Source of the DNA: Flammeovirgaceae bacterium
GTDB taxonomy: Bacteria; Bacteroidota; Bacteroidia; Cytophagales; Cyclobacteriaceae
DNA length: 35,061 nucleotides
NCBI GenBank assembly: GCA_016709845.1
Contig: JADJMA010000018.1
Coordinates: forward strand, 1 to 35,061
Direction: 5' to 3'
Shown: positions 20,838 through 29,368 of the stretch, in pieces
Layout of the letters: every line of letters begins with the position of its first letter
Position numbering within the stretch: position 1 is the first letter of the stretch
Program-made: the position numbers and the translations under genes
Notes under the pieces: generated by a model
What the model was told of the DNA's origin: nothing
Database searches by the model: none
Seen by the model: only the letters and a program-made list of their open reading frames with translations

Positions 20838-23413
20838 TTAATATCGGTCAAATCCCCGTTTCATAAAGTAAGTGCTGATCCAGTATCCATTTATTTTGAT
20901 GGCATCTCGCAATAATTTTTCCATGAAACGGGTGTCTCCATATGCGTGGTCTGAAGTACGTGTGTTTGTTACCATGCCATCTCTTTCGGAATATCTTGTG
21001 TAGTCAACAACTTGGAGAGATGCTCGGTTGTATCCCTTATAGCCATAACTGGTGTCTGGGTTCCATTCGCTATACTTGAATTTAAGCAAATCTTTTAAAT
21101 ATTTTTCTTTAATATAGTCTATGTTTACATAGAGGGTGCTTTTATCAAAAAGGTTTTCTTTTAGGTAGTACAATATGTGTTCTGATGGTGCTATTTTATT
21201 GACAAATGTTTTTAGCAAATTTTGGTCCTTACTGTCTAATGCTTCGATTAGAGCAAGTTTTAGGTCGTCAAAGGTTTCATATCCACTATGTGGTTGCATT
21301 GGTTCTTCATTAGTGATAAAGGTTCCTTTATTGTTTATTACTCGCATTTTTCCATTGGAAAATGTAAGTCCTTGTAAGATATAGTCTTCACTATAGTCAT
21401 TATCAACTCTCTCGAAGTTTGCGACTTCGTCAAAAGTGTTTTTAGTTATAGGTTCCCCGTCTTTATCAATAATCTGATATTTTTTCCCTGTTTTTGCTTT
21501 ATATAATCCACTGTATGAGATGCGTTGTAAATATGAATACTGAAATGGAATGACGACTTCATCTTTTAGGTTTACTGTTCCGTATTTTTTACCTTTTGCC
21601 ACTACTACCTGGAAGTCGTTTGATTTGTTTACGGTTTCATTGTTTTCATTTAGATATTCTGTTGAAATTGCAAAAGTCAGATTGATTGTGTCGTATTTTA
21701 CAGGTATAAGCTCATCATTATTTTCATTTATTAGTCCATATTTTCTGCCTTTTCGTACACTAAAAATACTATTGGTATCATCTAATGTTGTGCATTGTAT
21801 TATTTCATCATAAATCATCGGTACTTTAATTATTCCGGTCGTTTCATCGAGCAGGCCAAATTTCCCGTTTCTGGTTTTTACATATAATAATCCGGTTAGT
21901 CCTACTGGACTTTTTAACTTTTCTTCATCTATGACATATCCAAGTTCTGTAACATTTTCAGGTAAAATAATTTTATTGCTCTTGTCTAAAAAATTAAAAG
22001 AGTTGTCATCTTCTTTCAATACCAAAATACTGCTGTTAGGTGCATGAGTTTCCGAAATCCATTTGTATTTTACTGGTAGTATATTGTTGCCATTTTTATC
22101 ATAAAGGCCGACTTTTCTTTCTGGTGAGATAACCAAATAATTGTTGTTCAATTCGTCAATGTATTCAAATTCGATCGGCAGAATTACTTTGCCTTCGAGA
22201 TTTATGATACCGAATGTTTCTTTGTTTTTACTTTGAGAACATTACGATTGTCAAACGAAAAGGTGCTTATATCGTCATAAATTGTGGTACAATAACGTTT
22301 CCCTTGTTTATCTACAATGCCTCGTTTTTTGTCTTTGATACTCTGCTATCCAATACCACTGTATTGTGCAATGAAATCATTGTCGTATTCAAATGGGGTA
22401 ATTTGTTCTCCATTTAGATTGAAAAATCCCCATTTTTTGTTTTTTGATGCCATAATAGCACCGTAGCCATCTACAGAAATACGGTCAAATTGTATTTCTG
22501 TATGTTTTTTATCTCTTACTTTGTAAGAAATAAATTCCATAAAGGTTATCTTTTTTTACACTATAATACCCAAAAAGTTCGGCTTCATAAACTGCATCGT
22601 TTTCATTATAGATGATTGTTCCTTCGCTATTTACTAATCCAAACTTATTGTTTTTTTGGGTGGTTAAACATGAAATAGCTTGATTGGGTCTTAATAGTGG
22701 ATTGGGCGTATTTTTCTGTTGATTTACCTTATTGTTGCTGCCAATTGGTAGATTATTAGGGTCTTTTCTTGATATAAATATACTATCATACTCAAATGGA
22801 ACTATTACTTCGTTTTTTACCATTCCAAATTTTCCATTAGATTTTATAAGAGCTAAATTTTGATACAATTCGGCATATTCAATCTTTGTATTGAGTGATT
22901 TGTTCTGTTCGTTAAAAATAAGTTCGGTTTCGTTTTTATTATTTTCTACTAATGTAATATGTTGATTACCTCCAATAATTTTATTATACTTAATAGGAAG
23001 TATAATTTCTCCTGTGTCTGATATTTTACCGTATTTTCCTTTATGTTTTACAATGAAACCTATGCTCGGAGTTATGCACCAATGCTGTCGTATTTTATTG
23101 GCACAGTGATTTCCGCCTTCTTGTTAGCAATCCCATATAGGTTTCCTTCTTTTAGGATGTAATTTTTATTGTTGTAAACAAAATGTATCTGGTCATAAAG
23201 TCCTTTTTTGGTGTCATTTCCCATTAAAAAACTCTTTTTCCCATCCTTTTCATAAGAAATTCCACGCACTTCATCCGGTGCTGTCTCGCTCATTGGTGGT
23301 GCTTCTACCTGGATGGGCATATCCATGAGTCTTTCGTCCCGTTCTTGCCTTGGAACTTGTGTATAGGCATTGGTATAAAACGTGATTAGGAAAATGAATA
23401 GTATTTGTCTCAT
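20838..23413 (-). CDS. Large exported WG-repeat protein, WG2 (several frameshifts and one in-frame stop)
   Basis: About 858 residues after joining. The signal peptide is ILFIFLITFYTNAYTQ. WG units run through most of the length: GNLYGIANKKAEITVPIKYD, NGKFGMVKNEVIVPFEYDS, NKKWGFFNLNGEQITPFEYD, KRGIVDKQGKRYCTTIYDD, ERKVGLYDKNGNNILPVKYK, NGKFGLLDETTGIIKVPMIY, GRKYGLINENNDELIPVKYD, GKKYGTVNLKDEVVIPFQYS. The last ~150 residues form a different, helical domain (FDDLKLALIEALDSKDQNLL, YVNIDYIKEKYLKDLLKF) followed by a Tyr-rich tail (YGYKGYNRASLQVVDYTRYS). Breaks lie near 23075, 22545 and 22232. A TAG at 22346-22348 interrupts an otherwise continuous frame and may be a substitution error. It resembles WG1 in build but differs at both ends. 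Confidence 0.75.
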
Positions 23414-23581
23414 GATTTTTAATTAAGTGTTCGTTGTTGTATTTTTTAGTTTAATGATTTCTCGCTTCTCGATTAGTTAGAAAATGACCATTCCTGATTG
23501 TTATCTGGATATTTGTGGCACACAAATCAGCTTCTTTGGGAAAAGCGTATTTGCTGTAATCCATTTGATCGTTGGTAATCA

Positions 23582-24499
23582 TTAAATTTCTGACACTAGT
23601 GATTTTAGTTTTTTGTCACTAATGTTTGGATTTATACATTCATAATTTTCATGTATTTGATAACGTAATTTTTCATAGATTTTCTCATATTTAGGTATTT
23701 GTGTGTCTCCGTATTTTCGCATGTATTCAATAGTAAGTTTTAAAAGTTCAAAACTTTGATCTTTTGCCGAATTCGTGTAGTAATCTTTTGATTTTGCATT
23801 TTCAAAGTACCAATAAAATGATCTATGCAGTTTTCCCTAAGAAAGGGTATGATTTTGTTCTGGTCTTTAAAGTGTTCAAAAGACGAATTTTATCGTTATA
23901 ACTAAGAAACTGCCATGGCCACTATAGTAGACTTCGGGATTTTCACTTTTTTCTTTTCCAAGAGGGTGTCTATTGTCCCCAAGGCTTCGTTGTATTGATT
24001 GGTTAGCACATACAGATTAAATAAAGAATAAATTGCCCACTTATTGTAGTATTCGCCTCTTTCCGAATAGCGGGAATAGGAGGCCGAGTCTCTTAAATAC
24101 TTAGCATCCTCAATAGCTTTTTCAATCTCGTTCGCCTTGAAATAGAGCCAAATCCGGTTCAGGTAAAAATCTCCTTCTTCAACCACATCAAATTTTTTAA
24201 TTTTATGATGTTATCATGGATTTTAATAAAGTCGGTATTGTATTCGCTAAATTTAACTCTCTTTTTATTTTATCTGCTGAATCTGATTTTAATAAAAATA
24301 TATCATCAAGTGTCCCAAAACCACCCAAAAGGTTTACTTTCATTTCCAATCTATCCCAAATCAGTTTATAATTCAATGAATCTGTTTTTAATTGCTCTGT
24401 AATTTCTTTAATTCGTTTCGGGTAGCTTTCTTGTGGATTAGGTTGTCCAAAAGAATAGTGTGCTGCTAGAATTAAAATTACAATTATCAGGTTTCTCAT
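23582..24499 (-). CDS. Exported TPR-like helical protein (at least three frameshifts)
   Basis: The chosen start is the ATG at 24497-24499, which gives a signal peptide (NLIIVILILAAHYSFGQ). The longer frame up to 24589 adds an unlikely leader. After ESYPKRIKEITEQLKTDSLN come pairs of helices typical of tetratricopeptide repeats, such as FYLNRIWLYFKANEIEKAIE and NKWAIYSLFNLYVLTNQYNE followed by ALGTIDTLLEKKK. Beyond a stop at 23902 the other frames continue with SAKDQSFELLKLTIEYMRKY and KIYEKLRYQIHENYECINPN to a TAA at 23582-23584. Breaks lie near 24245, 23898 and 23840. About 305 residues in all. TPR folds bind partner proteins; the partner is unknown. It sits 168 bp upstream of WG2. Confidence 0.65.
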
Positions 24500-24630
24500 T
24501 TTTGGATAATGTTTGAAACGGGTTGCAGCTAAAGTTTTTCGACTTGGCTGATTTGTCGGAAAGTTAGCAATTATCAACTTAGTAATCACAACTCTTCAAC
24601 TTTTAACAACTGTTTTTAGAAAGCACATGG

Positions 24631-24660
24631 TTCGCCATTTTACAAAACCCGTGATATGCC
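24631..24660. repeat. Half copy of the inverted-repeat element seen at 25323-25457
   Basis: The plus strand here reads CGCCATTTTACAAAACCCGT. The right arm of the element at 25430-25457 starts CGCCACTTTTGCCAAACCCG. Both continue with GTG and a short AT/GC tail. The site lies downstream of the gene ending at 24743, so that gene is flanked on both sides by the same repeat family. I found no matching left arm nearby. Confidence 0.45.
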
Positions 24661-24742
24661 GCTTTTCTTGTCAAGTTTGAAATGTCCTGTTTGTAAAGGT
24701 GGTTGTCCAACTGTCCAAAGTTTATTGGTTTTTATTATAACG

Positions 24743-25302
24743 TCAAATGATTTTTTGTCCGCTGGTAAACGATGCAGCCGAACCAAACGGTATTTTAAAA
24801 GACAAGAAATTGTCAGTTAGAAAGTTCTTGCGATTAATAGTGATTGTAATAAAGTCCATTCCTTTTTTCTCGTTAAATAGCTTTTTGTCAACCGGAACTT
24901 TTAAAAGCCTTACTGATTTCCCATTCGGTCGTAGCCTTGCAATTGTTTTCTTGTCTTGCCGTCAGTATATTCTATCTGGATTTTGTCTAGTTGTCTTGCA
25001 ATATTGGAGTCAAGCTGAATGTAAATAGTGTCGTTGTTAAATGATTTCATATAAAATTGTCCTATTGTCATAGTTGCTGAAACTCTGAATAATGTGTCGT
25101 TAATTTTATTTATTGAACCATAATGGTCGCCATAAACACCATTAAGATCTCTGTCGTAAATAAAATTGACAGAACTGTCTTTGTTGATACGAATAGAACA
25201 ATTGTATGTTTTAAACTTGTTCGATTGCTTGCCAATAAATGTTTGTCCAAACGAAACATTTGCCGTAATCATTATCATTAATGTCAGAATACTATATTTC
25301 AT
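24743..25302 (-). CDS. Small exported protein of unknown function (one frameshift)
   Basis: The protein has a signal peptide (LTLMIMITANVSFGQ). The mature part has beta-strand alternation (CSIRINKDSSVNFIYDRDLN, GSINKINDTLFRVSATMTIG, FNNDTIYIQLDSN). The first frame stops at 24910. A shift near 24940 continues it as RPNGKSVRLLKVPVDKKLF and GMDFITITINRKNFLTDN to a TGA at 24743-24745, for about 186 residues. I do not recognise the family. The ends suggest a single-domain periplasmic or surface protein. It is bracketed by the inverted-repeat element upstream and a half copy downstream. Confidence 0.55.
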
Positions 25303-25322
25303 TTTAAGGTCTTTCTTTTAAA

Positions 25323-25457
25323 GTGGCACAACGGTTTCGGGCTTGGCGAAGGTGGCGATTTTCACCACAAATGTTGATGCGGAGAACCAAACTTTGATTA
25401 ACCACAAATGGGTCTGCGGAGCACTGAACCGCCACTTTTGCCAAACCCGTGTTGCAC
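25323..25457. repeat. Large imperfect inverted repeat with internal direct repeats (IR-A, attC-like or REP-like)
   Basis: The left arm (25323-25357) includes CGGGCTTGGCGAAGGTGGCG. The right arm (25430-25457) includes CGCCACTTTTGCCAAACCCG then TGTTGCAC. The arms pair over about 20 bp with a few mismatches. The outer part (CACAAC against GTTGCAC) pairs after an unpaired GGTTT bulge on the left. Between the arms two 21-bp direct repeats start at 25364 and 25401. They share ACCACAAATG and TGCGGAG and differ only in a central four-base word. It lies between the 25302 gene start and the transposon. Similar palindromes between accessory genes are, from memory, widespread in Bacteroidota. Confidence 0.65.
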
Positions 25458-25460
25458 TAA

Positions 25461-25478
25461 ACCCCGTATTCACGGGGT
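25461..25478. other. Perfect hairpin at the probable left end of the IS91-type element
   Basis: ACCCCGT at 25461-25467 pairs with ACGGGGT at 25472-25478 across the loop ATTC. Subterminal hairpins are a known feature of the ends (oriIS, terIS) of IS91-family elements. No U tract follows, so a terminator is less likely. Confidence 0.55.
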
Positions 25479-25511
25479 AGCTTGTAATAACCAGGACTGA
25501 ATAGTTTCCGG

Positions 25512-26483
25512 ATGTTTCATCGTAGAAGGAGTGCTAACAATTCTAATATGAAAACATCAACAAGAGAACAGGGATCCATGACCCTGGTTAAACAAGCATG
25601 TGTAAAAGTAGCAGGATTTGAGGATTTTCACAAGCGTCTGAGCAGAAAAATTCGTGTGGCTGGTAAGAGCGATAGCACGCTTAATTGCTACACTCGTCAT
25701 TTGGCGGCGATGGCTCTGCATTTCGAATGTATGCCTACTGAACTGGACATGGAGCAAATTGAGGAGTATCTGGAACTGATGCTGGAGCAGCACGATACAC
25801 CCTCGGAGTCGTACTTTAAGTTTGTGGTGTATAGTCTTCGGTTTGCGTTTAAAGCAGAGGGTCTGGACTATAAGCGCATTTCCCTGCCGGCGATTAAACA
25901 CGAGAAGAAATTGCCGGTTATCTTAAGCCGTGACCAGATGCGCAGGTTGCTACGCGTTCCGGTACTGTTGAAGCATCGTGTACTGATCGGACTGCTCTAC
26001 GGCTGCGGATTGCGCTGTATGGAAGTGCGAAGTATTAAACTTTCTGATATCGATTTTGATCGCCGTCAGCTGCACATCCGTCAAAGTAAAGGGAAGAAGG
26101 ATCGTTACGTGCCATTGAGTGAGATGCTGTGCCGCGGCTTAAAGGCCTATATCGAAGCGGAGAACCCGACAACCTATCTGTTTAACGGTAAACCAGACGG
26201 ACAGGCTGGAGGCGATTTCGACAGTCGTTATTCTCAACGCGGAGTGCAATGGGTGGTGCAGCAGGCCTGTAAAGCAGCTGGAGTGAGTAAGGAGGTGTCG
26301 GTGCACACACTTCGGCATACGTATGCTACTCATTTACTCGAAGATGGACTGGATATCGTTTCGATAAAGGAACTACTCGGTCATGAACGTATAGAGACTA
26401 CAATGATCTATCTGCACGTAGCTAAGAATGGAAGAAAAGCACCGTTCTCTCCGCTGGATACACTCTATGGAGTGAAGGCTTGA
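25512..26483 (+). CDS. Tyrosine recombinase/integrase of the IS91-type element
   Basis: The 323-residue protein is intact. An N-terminal SAM-like DNA-binding domain (about 35-125; SDSTLNCYTRHLAAMALHFE) precedes a catalytic domain. Catalytic residues: Arg168 in GCGLRCMEVRSIKLSDID, Lys193 in QSKGKKDRYVPL, His265 and Arg268 in VHTLRHTYATHLL, His291 in LLGHERIETTMIY and the nucleophile Tyr300. A start at 25548 (MKTSTREQ) is an alternative; GAAGGAG lies about 16 bases before it. The stop overlaps the transposase start. This gene pair is a common arrangement of Bacteroidota IS91-like elements. The protein is not an integron integrase as far as I can see: no IntI-type insertion is visible before the HxxR box. 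Confidence 0.9.
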   Translation: MFHRRRSANNSNMKTSTREQGSMTLVKQACVKVAGFEDFHKRLSRKIRVAGKSDSTLNCYTRHLAAMALHFECMPTELDMEQIEEYLELMLEQHDTPSESYFKFVVYSLRFAFKAEGLDYKRISLPAIKHEKKLPVILSRDQMRRLLRVPVLLKHRVLIGLLYGCGLRCMEVRSIKLSDIDFDRRQLHIRQSKGKKDRYVPLSEMLCRGLKAYIEAENPTTYLFNGKPDGQAGGDFDSRYSQRGVQWVVQQACKAAGVSKEVSVHTLRHTYATHLLEDGLDIVSIKELLGHERIETTMIYLHVAKNGRKAPFSPLDTLYGVKA

Positions 26484-27607
26484 AGCCATCCTGCGAAGTG
26501 GCGCAGGTAATCGATCAGGAATGGGATAGTATCAACAGCAGCGTAGTGTTGAACGTTTGGCAAAAGCGGACACTTCGCCTACTGCGCGATTGCCGTACCT
26601 CTGCTATGGGCGGACACGTAGATCGTTGTCCTGATTGTTCGTACCTGCGCATCAGTTATAATAGTTGCCGTAACCGTCATTGCCCGAAGTGTCAGGTGAT
26701 GGCCAAAGAAGACTGGGTGCAGGCCCGGAAGGAAGAGCTATTGCCTGTTCCGTACTTCCATGTGGTGTTTACAATGCCGGAACAGGTCAATCGTCTTTGC
26801 CTGTTTGCTCCCGCAAAAGTGTATGATACGTTGTTCGCTTCAGCATGGAGCACCATCAGCGATTTTGCTGCCGATACCAAACATCTCTCAGCACGCACGG
26901 GCATGATTGCAGTACTACACACCTGGGGACAAAACCTGAGCCTGCATCCCCATTTGCATTGTATCGTACCTGGCGGTGGTCTCAACGCCTCAGGCAACTG
27001 GAAAACGGCGCGATCAAATGGAAAGTATCTGTTTCCGGTGAAAGCACTTAGTAAAGTATTCCGGGCACGAATGGTGGCCTTGTTGCGTAAACATTTTCCC
27101 AATGAAGAAAAGGCCTTCTTCGAAGGACTTTTTAAAACCGAATGGGTCGTTTATGCTAAACGCCCCTTCGGTGGTCCAAAACAGGTGATCGATTATCTGG
27201 GACGCTACACCCACAAGATCGCAATCAGCAATCATCGCTTAACAACTGTCACTGATGAACAGGTGAGTTTCCGGTATAAAAATTATCGCAACGGTCAACA
27301 AGGATTGCTCTCGCTCTCACCATTGGAGTTCATTCGTCGGTTTGCACAGCACATATTACCCAAAGGCTTTGTGCGCATCAGGCATTATGGCATTCTGTCC
27401 TCACGAACCAAATCGAAAGCCATTCCTTCCATTCATCTTCAACTGTCCAATAAAATTATGACCATACAAAAGCAAGAAAGGCGCAAAGCTCCTCCGGTGC
27501 TTTGCCCGTGCTGTAAAAAGGCTACGCTTCAAACTATCATGCGATTTGACCATCGTGGACCACCGGATACTTGTTCAGTAATCAAACCAAGTAAATATGC
27601 TGCTTAA
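26480..27607 (+). CDS. IS91 family transposase (HUH/Y2 rolling-circle type)
   Basis: The 375-residue protein is intact. The N-terminal zinc-binding part has Cys38, Cys50, Cys53, Cys63, Cys68 and Cys71 (HVDRCPDCSYL, SCRNRHCPKCQ). The HUH metal site is LHPHLHCIVPGGG (His158 and His160). The catalytic tyrosine pair is in DYLGRYTHK (Tyr239, Tyr243). A CPCC pair at 342-345 closes the protein. It nicks and rejoins single-stranded DNA at the element ends. The start is a TTG that overlaps the integrase stop (26481-26483) by three bases, so the two genes are translationally coupled. Length fits the family. Confidence 0.92.
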   Translation: MKPSCEVAQVIDQEWDSINSSVVLNVWQKRTLRLLRDCRTSAMGGHVDRCPDCSYLRISYNSCRNRHCPKCQVMAKEDWVQARKEELLPVPYFHVVFTMPEQVNRLCLFAPAKVYDTLFASAWSTISDFAADTKHLSARTGMIAVLHTWGQNLSLHPHLHCIVPGGGLNASGNWKTARSNGKYLFPVKALSKVFRARMVALLRKHFPNEEKAFFEGLFKTEWVVYAKRPFGGPKQVIDYLGRYTHKIAISNHRLTTVTDEQVSFRYKNYRNGQQGLLSLSPLEFIRRFAQHILPKGFVRIRHYGILSSRTKSKAIPSIHLQLSNKIMTIQKQERRKAPPVLCPCCKKATLQTIMRFDHRGPPDTCSVIKPSKYAA

Positions 27608-28026
27608 AAACTGACCTGCAACGTGGGCTGAAGTTGTATTGCCCTAACATGAAATTTACGGGATATTTTCGATTGTCTCGATTAGCAAAATATGACTCAA
27701 TCGCTTTTTTGATAATTTTTTTCTTCGATATCAGGGCTTCTATGCTCTAAATGAAATATCGAAAACGTATTCAATACCCATAATATGGTCCCGATTCGGA
27801 GGGGTCCGGTGCAACAGTGGTTTCATTGTTCGGTCTGCGACCGCAACGAAACCTTAGTTGTTATAAGCTGGTCTTCTGTCAGTCGAGGTTGTAAAGTCCT
27901 TGTCTGCTGTGATTTTCGCTGTCATTGTCGAGGGTTGTTTTTGGGTCGGCTGTGGGTGGCGGTTTTAAAAATTTTTAGAAGGGAAGGAAATTTTAAAAAA
28001 TAATTTTTCGGTCGGGAAAGGTGGAA
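27608..28026. other. Gap downstream of the transposase
   Basis: No gene is supported. Short frames here (plus 27785-28003, minus 27965-28165) have no protein character. The stretch holds the probable right end of the IS91-type element (around 27790-27805), the hairpin IR-B (27811-27863) and an AT-rich lead into the repeat at 28027. Confidence 0.5.
27811..27863. repeat. Inverted repeat IR-B next to the transposon's right side
   Basis: GGTTTCATTGTTCGGTC at 27819-27835 faces GACCGCAACGAAACC at 27839-27853 across the loop TGC, pairing with one or two unpaired bases. GCAAC at 27811-27815 and GTTGTT at 27858-27863 extend the symmetry. The outline (AAC and GTT at the outer ends of a long imperfect stem) resembles IR-A, though the sequence differs. 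Confidence 0.5.
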
Positions 28027-28099
28027 GCTCTTTTGCAATTTTTGGATTGAGCATTGGCTTGTGTGAATTGCAAATGTGCTTACAACTGTGGGTTGGCTT
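28027..28099 (-). repeat. Dispersed repeat, copy 1, overlapping the 3' end of yggS
   Basis: On the minus strand it runs CAGTTGTAAGCACATTTGCA, then ATTCACACAAGCCAATGC, then ATTGCAAAAGAGC. The same two blocks recur at 31273-31391, there split by about 45 extra bases. It begins at the stop codon of the minus-strand gene, as copy 2 begins just after the DUF2141 stop. I recall this sequence as common between Bacteroidota genes. Confidence 0.6.
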
Positions 28100-28814
28100 C
28101 TTTGTTGTCATTCCAATAATAGCTGTCTGGATAAGGTCGTCTGCCAAATATTGCAGTTCCAACACGAATTATCGTTGAACCTTCTTCAATGGCTGTTTCT
28201 AAATCGTTACTCATTCCCATTGATAACTCGTAAACAGGTAAGTCTTTTTCTAACATTCGTATCTGAATGTTCTTTAGTAATTGAAGCACCTTGCGAACTT
28301 TTTCTGTTTCCGCAGAAAAAGTCCGATGGTCATTAAACCTTTAATATTTAGTCTGTCAAGTTGTTTAACTTGTTGAGCAAAAGTCAAAGTATTTTCGGGT
28401 GAAACACCAAACTTACTTGCTTCATAAGAGGTGTTAACTTGGATAAAAACATCCAAGGTTCTATTTTCAAATTCCAATCTCTTTTGCAATTTTTCAGCTA
28501 ATTCAATTCTGTCAATCGATTGTATGCAGTCAGCATATTTTATAACTTCCTTGATTTTGTTGGTTTGAAGATGTCCTATGAAATGGGTTTGGTGCGGAGT
28601 ATTTTTCAGTTCTTCATATTTATCTTTTAGCTCTTGTATTTTATTTTCTCCAATTAAGGTTTCTCCTGTTTCGATTCCAGTAATAATATTTTGAGCCGAA
28701 ACTGTTTTAGTTGCTAGTAGAAGTTTAATTTCATTGAAGTTTCTGCCTGAAAATTCGGCTGCATTTTTTTATTCGTAGTTTAATTTTGGCTAAATTTTCA
28801 ACAATTAAACTCAT
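28080..28814 (-). CDS. yggS: YggS family PLP-binding protein (two frameshifts)
   Basis: About 244 residues after joining three frames. From the ATG at 28812-28814, MSLIVENLAKIKLRI leads through an A-run shift near 28771 into GRNFNEIKLLLATKTVSAQN, whose ATK Lys is the expected PLP-binding lysine. Then come GETLIGENKIQELKDKYEEL, THFIGHLQTNKIKEV, VFIQVNTSYEASKFGVSP, and a shift near 28320 to LSMGMSNDLETAIEEGSTII and RVGTAIFGRR. These are the classic YggS/PROSC blocks. The family buffers pyridoxal phosphate and affects amino-acid homeostasis. The start overlaps the MarR stop (ATGA), so it is the last gene of the MarR unit. Linking a PLP-homeostasis protein to this regulator is unusual in my experience. 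Confidence 0.85.
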
Positions 28815-29368
28815 AGCTGCAATTCGTGTTCCGGACAATCTATTCTCAATTCGTTTTCGGCAAGTTGACTTTTCAAAAGTTTGCAGTAGTGAACACCTTT
28901 TTCAAGTTGATAGTTAGAGCAAGTTTTTTGTTCCTGTGTCAGTTTTTCAATGGGTTGTTCTAATGATGAAGCAAATAATGATGCCTTCTTTGCTATTTTT
29001 TTTCCTTCGTTTGTGAGTGATAGCGAAAAACTCCTAGTATCAATGGGGTCAGTCTCCTTGGTTACTAATTCTTTTGAAAGCAAAATTTTTACGCTATCGC
29101 TTATTGTAGCTTTTGTCATATTGAACTCATCAGCCAAATATCCTACTTTACACTTTTCCAGCGAGTGGAAATAAATGAAAATTAAAATTTGAATTTGTAT
29201 CGGACTTAATGAGTTTTCTTTGCTTTCATTCCAAAGTAATACTCTGAATGCTTCAGAAATTCGTTCCAAAGCCACAACAATGCGACTTTCAATTTTTTGG
29301 TTTTGCTCCGTTAAGTGAAAAGATGATTTCTCCATAATGTCCATTCGGTTTGTGATGACTTTCTTCAT
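28811..29368 (-). CDS. MarR family transcriptional regulator with Cys-rich C-terminal tail
   Basis: An intact 185-residue winged-helix protein. The recognition region is KVGYLADEFNMTKATISDSV, followed by KILLSKELV and a wing with DPIDTRSFSLSLTNEGKK. Dimerisation helices flank it. The tail from about 148 carries Cys150, Cys162 and Cys178 (KTCSNYQLEK, HYCKLLKSQL, RIDCPEHE), with Cys73 near the HTH. Such cysteines could sense oxidants or bind a metal; this is inference. It overlaps the upstream DUF2024 gene and the downstream yggS by four bases each. It is the likely binder of the three AGGAnTCCTAACT palindromes in this locus, one of which precedes its own operon, which implies autoregulation. 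Confidence 0.88.
   Translation of the reverse strand: MKKVITNRMDIMEKSSFHLTEQNQKIESRIVVALERISEAFRVLLWNESKENSLSPIQIQILIFIYFHSLEKCKVGYLADEFNMTKATISDSVKILLSKELVTKETDPIDTRSFSLSLTNEGKKIAKKASLFASSLEQPIEKLTQEQKTCSNYQLEKGVHYCKLLKSQLAENELRIDCPEHELQL

Larger units (their letters stand above)
25459..27607 (+). mobile_element. IS91-type element with tyrosine recombinase and HUH transposase (right end unresolved)
   Basis: Two overlapping plus-strand genes form a mobile unit in an otherwise minus-strand window. A perfect 7-bp hairpin (ACCCCGT, loop ATTC, ACGGGGT) at 25461-25478 starts right after the right arm of IR-A and probably marks the left terminus. A similar but weaker word, CCCGATTCGG then AGGGGT, lies at 27790-27805 and may mark the other end. 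IS91 elements move by rolling-circle replication and lack terminal inverted repeats and target duplications, so the ends cannot be fixed from one copy. Both genes are intact, with higher GC and a different codon style from the neighbours. Confidence 0.7.

Noticed and set aside
14164..25302. Toxin-antitoxin or phage-defence island
   Set aside because: None of the proteins shows a nuclease, toxin, helicase or sensor domain typical of defence systems.
25512..26483. Integron integrase for the attC-like repeats
   Set aside because: The recombinase is coupled to an IS91 transposase and shows no IntI-specific insertion; it belongs to the transposon.
27785..28165. Short plus and minus frames around the repeats
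   Set aside because: They are translations of IR-B and the dispersed repeat, which are non-coding and recur outside genes.
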